Part shown: piece by piece, positions 52,701 to 61,700 of the stretch
Layout of the letters: each line of letters opens with the position of its first letter
Position numbering within the stretch: position 1 is the stretch's first letter
DNA from: Penelope pileata
Taxonomy: Eukaryota; Chordata; Aves; Galliformes; Cracidae
Assembly (NCBI GenBank): GCA_013396635.1
Contig: WBMW01001305.1
Span: forward strand, 1,972,201-2,036,200
Length of the DNA: 64,000 nucleotides
Direction of reading: 5' to 3'
Program-made: the position numbers and the translations under genes
The notes under the pieces: model-generated
Databases searched by the model: none
What the model saw: the letters and a program-made list of their open reading frames with translations, nothing else
What the model was told of the DNA's origin: nothing

Positions 52701-55700
52701 AAGCGGCTAATACTGTATTTTTTTCTTCTTCTAATCCCTTAGCTAGGGAAAAAAACTAGTTCCTTAATTGACTTAAAATGTTGATGAGTTGTACAATTAA
52801 GCATTCTTAAACAGTTTGCTTAGATACTTTTAATAGGAAGAACAATCGCTATCAGTAGAAGCATGTGACAGAAGAACTGGCAAGTGCTGCTGACTAGCAT
52901 ATACATGTCACTCACATACCAGTTTGAACATCTGGCTTGGAACATTAAGTCATTAATTTAGACCCATCACTGGAAATATGTAAAGCTGTATTTAGTTTGG
53001 CATTGATTAAAACACTTCTGAAATTACTTCCCCAGTTTAGGATATATATTCCTCCATTCACTGAAGTGATTTGGTACATTTTGTGCAGTGCCAAAAGCGT
53101 CTGGAATCGTAAAGAAAGAAGCTAGCCAGTGTAAGACTTGTCTGGAAGCAGAGCCATCAGAAAAATGTTACACAATTTGGATACACATGTCCAAGTTTTG
53201 CTACCTGAAACCCACTTCCCTGTTGTCTGATCATGCTATTCAGAAGGCTCTGCTTAAATACTGAAGTGTAAGCACAATTCTGCCTCAAAACATTCATCTC
53301 ATCTGCACACACTGCTGTGCTTCAAGAAGCGTTCTCTGCACCCTGTAAACACATGCCACATCTTTTCTGCTGCATGACTTTGTTTTCTTTATCACTTTGG
53401 AACCATAATCCAACAGTTCTTTACTTGTGTTCTTGCATGAATTCAACATAAGGCTTTTCCTTACCTGCTTTGCCACTTCCCTTAGGCAGGCCACCCCTCG
53501 TTCAAAGTTGGGGAAGACCACAGAGCCGTATTTCTGGTATTCAGGAAGTGGGCGAATCTTTATCGTAACTTCAGTGACCACTCCCAGAGTTCCTTCAGGA
53601 AAAAAAGAAAAGCTCAGCTGTAAAGTGCTGCAAGATGCAATTCTTGCAAATCACCCTACAACTGTTTAGCAGGGTGTTGTAAGTTAACTAAGTCAGAAGT
53701 CCCAAAAATGGAGTACAGAAGTAGTAGGTGATTTACTCCTAACAATTTACACAGTGAATTCTTACAAGCCTGTAAATTATGATGTTTGTTACTAGATGCA
53801 TATGGTAACTCCACAGATCTGTTTTAACCACTGTTCAGTTGCATAACTTCAGTCCTAAAAAAAGTCTCAAATGTAATATCCTAACACACACACACACACA
53901 CAAAAAATTATGCCTGCAGAATGCCATCCACACCGGAAGCCACAGCATTAAAGATAGACTCAAACCAGCAAGCCATTACAGAAGCTGAATTAAATGCAGT
54001 TACATGAAATTACCTTCAGATCCCATAATGAAGTGATGGATGTCAGGTCCCGTTGACATGCGAGGTACTTGACAGTTTTTTTCAACTATTCCTCTGGGAG
54101 TTACCATTTTTATATGAATCACCTGTTTAAACAGTATACAATGACTATACATATTAGCATTAAGTATAGATTTCTTTTTTCATATGATATTTATTTTCTC
54201 CAAAATGCACGTTATGCTTGATACAGCTCTGCAGACTTCATGCATTCTGTAGGCAGCGTCAAGAACCTTTGGGATAACCTGAGGACTGTTACCAACAATT
54301 ATTTCTAACGCAGCATGGTTTGCCCACACAACAGATTGCTTCAAGTTCTATGCAAAATGAAATCAATTGTTGGCTGCACTCAGGCAGAACCAGTCAATAA
54401 AGTTTTGTTTCCCAATGTAGACAGTGCTCTCCATGAATATTCACATTTAAATTCAGAATGGGAAGAAAAAAAAGAAAAAAGAGGGTTTGTAGCAGAAGGA
54501 ATGTTCCTTCTTGCTTAAGTTTTCCTTTAGAACTGCCACTTGATAAGGCTAATCTAATTCAGAAATCAGTTGCTACAGAAATACTTCTACTAGGAGTAAA
54601 GAAAAATACACTGTCAATATTAGATCTTCCATAAGAAAGATAAATACGTAAGACGGTTTGTACGTAAGACGGTTTGGGTTTGTTTTTTATACTATTCAAT
54701 TTTTTCAAAAAAAAAAAAAAAAAAAAAAAAAAACCCTTTGGGTTAAGGGAAATTTTTAAATATTNAAAAAAAAAAAAGCCTCATTGGTGTAAGTGAAGCT
54801 TTCAAATAGTGATATTACCGGAACTTCAACTAGTGACTTTAAAACTTTCAAGCTAAATAATCTTCATTCTGCTCTGAGTTGTTCAAGAACTTCATTATAT
54901 GCATTTTATGAACTGATGATTCTGCAACAAGTGGATTTTAGGCAGCTTACATAACACACTATTTCTAGATATAGAATTTTCTCAGAAGGTAAACACTTCC
55001 CCAGAACTTTCTCACTGTGACATTGGGAAGCTCACGAATTCTTCTGAATCAACTTTGAAACCTATTTTCTCCTAATGAAAATTTCAGAAGCTGCGTTTTA
55101 GCCTGAAGTTATGCTCCCACGATAGAAAAGTCTACTTCACATCTCTCAGTACAAGCAAAACTACACCACACTGTAATGCTTCAGGCAGTTGGGTACAGAT
55201 GATACTTTAAGTGCTAGTAGTTTCAACAAGGCACACTGAATAAAAACTATATTTGCTGCCAAGCTCATTCACTGATAGTAAAGCGTCACGTCTGTGCACA
55301 GAACAAACGTGTTTGTGAGCTATAACAGGATGAAAAAGCCTGAGGAGATGGGGGATACACTACAAATTGTGTGTTGGAAAAAAATGAAAGGAAAAAACAA
55401 GTAAGAAAGAACTTATCAGAAAAAGATGAAGTTCAAAGCAAAGAGGCTGAACAGTGATTATTTGACTACAATATATTCACTATAACAGAAAAAGCAGACT
55501 TTACTTAAAAAATGTTTAGAAATTAATTTACCATTGTGAATACAAAGAGGAACCATTTTGATGCTTCAGATTTAAGAGTATAATACTGTCCTTCCCAGTC
55601 CTTTGCTTCCCTCCTCACTGCACCCACATACTGGGATTAAACTCCATTTCACCCTTCTGTGCATACAGGGTCAATTAGACCAGCCTGATGATTTGAAAAA

Positions 55701-58700
55701 AACCTTCTAGACTAGGGAAGTGGGATGGTAGAAAAAACTAGCTTGCTGTCAGTGTGAACTGATTCCACTAGACATCTTTGAGAAAGGTAGGAGAGAGCAA
55801 GCACCTTTTGGAACAACCTTACAAATTTAACAGGATTATTACACTGGGTTATTAGAGAGCAGAACAGTGGAAGAAAGCAACAGGGTAAGGATAAGGCAAC
55901 AGCTCCCTAGGCTAGTCAGTGAGTACTGAAACGAAACTTTTAGATCAGCAACAATGTTTATTAGAACTATATTAACACCAAAAGGAAGCAAACATCTCAG
56001 ATTTGATGCCAAAACTGTATCACTGATTAATAGAAATGCAGTTTACTCTCCCTTCTCCCTCTCATGAGTCATTACAAAAGTTAAACCTCCAACCAGAAGA
56101 ATAATTAATTAGAACAAGTACTAGAAATATTTACCAGATCTTCAATGTTTCCATAGATGTTTTTTTTCATGCCTGATGCTCGTGTTGCTACCCATCCTCC
56201 TAATGAGCTGAACTCCATGGAGTCTGGTTCATGGCCTGTACAGAAGCCACTTTCACCAAGCTAAAGAAAGGAAAAATAAATTCTACAGTCTGAATTTGCA
56301 CAGTACTCCAAAATCTCAATGTTTTAGGTTTGTTTGTTTTAAAAAGAAGTAAATATCCTCACGACACACTCAATTATTCAGGCACAGTTTTATTTTTGAT
56401 ACAAAAATGAAACACAAATTGATTCTGCTCCTACTGTGCATACCATGTGCTATATATCAACCTGGAGTCCTCCCCTATACTTTAAAACTAAGACCTCTAT
56501 TGTTTGTAAGAAGGTGAGAATTCAGATACATATGGAAAAAAATTATAACTAAGTAACTGCCAACTTTGCACAAATGCTGCCAATAAATAAGGCACTTAAT
56601 CTCTTGTTCTTTCCATTCTAATGTGATATGCAGCAGGTCTGCAGAAAATGTGAGCAAATTGCCTGTACTTAATTCTCTCAAGGAGTGATGTGTTTTAATA
56701 TACAGCCATCTGGTTGGGCTTCCTGTATGCAATGTTGTCAACTACTTGTAATGCAGATCATGCATTCCTGTACATTAAGTAGTCACTTGTTTCTCATTTT
56801 TCTGTATTAGCTTCGCTTTGCCATCTGCACAGCACCTGAGGTTGATTGGATGCCCTTAGAATTGCAACACCAAAGCTGTCAGGCAGAAAAAATTAAAGAC
56901 CCAGCACTCTCACATTAAGTGATAACTGTGTTAGTGTTTGAGACAATCAATTTGCACTGGACAACTGAAATACTTATGTCCAACTAGATTGTTGTAAGTA
57001 CACCACATAATGTGGGTCATTAACTATGTTCTGTAGCACAAAATGATTCTAACTTCAGTGATTGAAAGTTACTTGTACGTAGAGCTTAGTGATTTATCTA
57101 GCTCACGGTCCTCTCTCTCACTGGAGGAGCTTGTGACTTTAGATCCTTACTGATCATGTTAGGGAAGTGTTGTAACCTGCACTCCTCATTCCCCAAGGGA
57201 ACAAGAAGTTTGCTCGAGTCACAGTTTACCCATTTCTACAGGGCGTATAAACACGAGCACAGAAGACGACTTCTGAATACATGTAACTGATTGGGCACGC
57301 ACAAGGAAGTAGTTACCAACCCCTTGAACGCTGTTGTATGAATAGGATGTGCTAAGAACACTTACAAAATATGGGAGAGGTTATTCTATGTACCTTCCAG
57401 GTGGAAGAGATGGCCAGCATGGCCTGCTCATCCAGAATATATGAGTATGTACTAGCTTTTCTATACAATCACAATATGTTTGATACTACTCATTATCAAA
57501 ATAATAATTAAAAAAATCTGTTCTATCTTCATTACCCTTTGTCATCTCTGGTTCTCTTCTACCGGCTAGTAATCCACATTCTGTTTCTGTTCTGACAAAA
57601 GCAAGCAACTTGAGGCTCCTCTGTAGAGCCCACTGTAATATACGGAATTAAGAATATAACTTATCTTACAGAAACTGGTGCCTTAATTACACTACAATCT
57701 CACATAGGTAGTGAAATGTACATTAATTTTGAATGTCCCATTCAGAAACACAGCCTAATTTTTGTCCGATATTTGGTTTTCTGAATCTGTTATTTGTTTA
57801 GAATTCAGCTCTTCATGGTTATTGTGAACCTTACAGCAGTAACAAACAGAAGTGAGCTAGCCTACTAAGTAAGGTCAGCACTCAAAAGACCCTCCAGGGT
57901 AATAGGCGTCACATCTTTCCACTGCAACAGTTTCTAGATAACTCTGGTAAAGTTGGTTATGGCAGCAGAAGTTGCATTTTCTTTTTCCTTGGATATTCAC
58001 AAGAATTTTGTTAGCACTATCTCCTAGCAGGCCAGCAGGAATGGAACTAAGATCCTTCACTTCTGTTGCTAATATAGTCCAACCATAAAGGAAGATTCAT
58101 TTCACTCTTCCATGTACTTTTTGATTACTGCTGCAACACAGTTTTTCTGAGGGAAAAAAAAAACCCTTTTCCCCTCTAGCTTTTACTGCCACTGCAGCAG
58201 GGGCTCAGGCCAATTACACATTCCACTCCCCTACCACCAGAACTCAATTTCCTCCCTCCACACCTTGCCCATTTCATATAGCTGTACTTGCCATATGTGC
58301 ATAGAATTCACCTTTACTCCAGATTTTGAGCTTTTTTTTTTTTTTAAAATCTGCTTATCTCTGCCTTGCTTATGCTGCCATAACATGAAAATCTCCTCAT
58401 GCTGTTGAGAGCCTCCAATGCAAAGCTTACCTAATACTAGCAAGCTGTAAACCAAATAGCTTTTCAAAGCAGCACAGACATCCATAACACACAAGAGCTG
58501 CTCCAAAAGTAAGGCCTCCTATGTTGTTATGTCAGCCCATGACATCAGAGGTGGATGTTGGGTGTACAGCAGTAGAGGCTGAACCTTCTCACCAATATTC
58601 TGTTACATATTGTTGTTGTGTGACAGAAGGCAGCAGAGAGGCAGTCTGACCAAATGGCATCTGACATGGAAGTGCGGATGAAGCAAAGGTGTGGCATTGA

Positions 58701-61700
58701 ATTCCTCCATGAGGGAAGAATTGTACACACTGACATTCGTCGACACTTGCTGAACGTTGATGGAGACAAAACAGTGGATGTGAGCACAGTGAGGCAGTGG
58801 GTGGTGTGTTTCAGCAGGGGCAACTGCTATGTGAAAGACAAGCCGTGTTCAGGACGGCCATGCACAGCTGTCACACCACAAAATGAAGAGAGTGAGCAAC
58901 ATTTTCCTAGCAATGACACCATCATAGCAGCTGTGAAAGAGTGGATCACCTCCACTGGTGCAGATTGTTACGAGTGCAGCATGGATGCTCTTGTTTCTTG
59001 CTGGCAAAAATGCATAGCTAATGGTGGTGACTACACTGAAAAATACTGTTTTGTAGCTGAGAATTTGCTCCATCAAATAATGTTACTGTGCTCTTCGTAG
59101 CTGTTGTCATTTCCATGGAAATAAATATTACTTTTAGAGTAAGCTACGTATTAAGAGTCGCTCCATATATTTAAACCAGTGTTCACACATAGCTTATTTT
59201 TCAATATTGAACAAATTGACAGCCAGTACTCTTTTCATAGTCCAGAACCCAACTGAAAAACACTAAGCTTTCTGATCAAAAAGAAGATTCAAATAGGACT
59301 GCAATATCAGTATAACAACTCAAAAGAGTTATAAACAGAAAGGAAACATTACCCCTTACTGCAAGTGAAGGGAAAAGTAGTGGTATTTAAAGGATAGAAC
59401 AGTAGTGAAATATCAAAAACTACCACCCTAGAAAAATAAAAGGTCTTTTAAACAGAGAACGTACTCTAAGAATGCACTCAGCTAAAAGTGACTAGAGATC
59501 ACTTAAAAGCAAAGGTGAACTAATTTTCCACTGGACCCTTGTTCTGGGCTACACTCCATTCTCTGCTACTTTTCTGTAGCTGGTCTTCAGCAGGAGCAAC
59601 AGCAGCAAGTTTGTTATGTGCTCTAATCCTTCTGAAGCTACTTCTGGCCCAAATAACTAAATCACGCAGTACAAAATGAATCTAAACTTTCCCTGGTATT
59701 TGGCACCAAGTGCCATGTCTTGCAAACATAACACTGAAATAGAAGTAGGGAATCTGAGAATAGAAGGCATAGTATTATATCCTACAAATTGTCAACATAT
59801 TAGTGTATAAGCATTTCGTGTCTTCAGCTAAAAAAAACTGCCATTTAAAAATGTGCATTAAATTCAGCATCCAATGTGATGTGGTTCATTACCATGTACA
59901 TAATGCAGACCACAGTCTGCAAGAAAACACAACATTTAAGCCAAAATTCAGTGATTTAGACAAGATATGAGGAACAACGAAGAATATGGATGTTTGAGAA
60001 GATAAAAATACCTGTTTTTCCAAATCTTGTCCAACAATGCCGGCTTCCACACATGCCGTCAAGTTCTTCTCATCTATCCAGAGAATCCGATTCTGTTAAA
60101 AAGTCAGTCAAAACTAATAGTCAGTGTTTATTTCCTCTCTAATGCTATATTATCAACAATACCTGGTCATACAAGTTGTTATTAATACAATTCTAGTTAT
60201 TACAGCAATGAAAGCTGAGCCTCCTCACTTCTTCTAGCAGTTATACAACAGGTTATAATTTGTACAGCCACTATTGCAAGAAAGTAACATTATAATTATC
60301 AGTCAGTTCATAATGGGAACACTTACAGAAACAATGCAGAAAGGACAGAAAGAATTACCCAAAACTCCTACAGAAATTAAGCAATACAGCATTTTTCACA
60401 ATGAACACAACTTAAGGTGCCTGGATCTAAATATCTGGACATTAGGCATACACCAAGGAAGGTATTCTTGAATAAACTCCCTAAGAGAAACAGACTGCAT
60501 TCACGTATCCCAGCCCAGCTCTTGGATTTTGACACACTAAATTAGAAGATATAGTATAAGATGTTGAAGTATCGGGAAGGATTATACCATTTTACTTGCT
60601 GGGACACTCACTGTCCCATCAGTATATTCTACTGAATAGTAAAAGAAACAAACAATACATGATGCACTAAGCATAATTATCAATGAGGACAATTCACATG
60701 AAGAAGAAACCAACAGATCTGGTTTTTGTTCTGTTTATAGTAAAAATGCCACAGAAGCTTCAGCTTCAATTCTTCTCTGGTAAGTGATTATAAAGTTATT
60801 AACCAGGATTGATAGTTCAGAAAAAAACAGCATTATGAAGATAATTTTAAAGTCATCAGTAGAAAAAGGCAACATGCAACAACCCTTTATGCTGCGAATT
60901 CTGGAACAAAGACTACAGTGTAAGGCTATATTGCTTAACATGACATAGAAATGAAAATAAATAGTATGTGTACCAAGTGCCTGTCTCCCTGAATAAAGCT
61001 AGTATCCCTCATTTTCAACAAGAATTACTATCTGAAGGAGTTATAGTTGTATAGTTTTAGATATATAGTCATCTTTATACACACACACTTCTTCAGTGAA
61101 AGTTGTTTTTCTTTTAAACTGCAGAAAAACAAGAATAAAACTTCCTACTAGCCTTTCACTTAATCAATTCCTGTATAGAAGAATAGTACCTTCCTCTAAT
61201 TTTCTCTTAAGTAAAACTACTATACAAAGGCTCAACAGTAGCATTTTTTTTCCCAAGTACATATTACATATGAAGTACAGGGCTAACTTACAAAAACATC
61301 ACTTGAAGGAGTACTAATTTAATCATAGATAATACAATTTAATACTTCCATCTCTCCTTTATTCTTGCAACAAAGAAAGAAATATCATTCTTTAGTGACT
61401 ACCTTTCAAAAGTCACTGTATGATGATTTAAATTCCAACATACTCTTTTCCCAGGAGAGACACATACCATTTGTGATGTATCCAGAGAGACAATTGTTCT
61501 TTTTTCTTCTTCAGGGCATTCAAGGGCACTAGAGACACTTGTTCCTCCTGAAAATATGGGAGGGATATTGTGACTGTAAAATTATCAGGTAATTTGCCCG
61601 CTCCCTACATGCTCATCCTTCTCTCCCTCCTTTCTAGTATTGAGCTTATTAAAGAACACTGAAATTAGCTGTTTGAAGCTAATGATTAGTAGTCTAAGGC

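Larger units (their letters stand above)
54123..56134 (-). other. AGPS intron 9
   Basis: 2.0 kb. Contains the tandem duplication, poly-A tracts and single N at 54645-54777. The rest has no recognised element. Confidence 0.85.
56261..60011 (-). other. AGPS intron 8
   Basis: 3.75 kb. Holds mariner copy 1 (58492-59150). Sequence near 57.1-57.45 kb has slightly higher GC but no family I can name. Confidence 0.85.

Noticed and set aside
53294..53464. Extension of the AGPS exon 11 frame past AKQ
   Set aside because: A GTAAGG donor follows AKQ directly and exon 12 continues the known protein, so the extension is intron read-through.
58545..59076. Minus-strand frames of 92 and 75 codons under mariner copy 1
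   Set aside because: Antisense shadows of the transposase frame.
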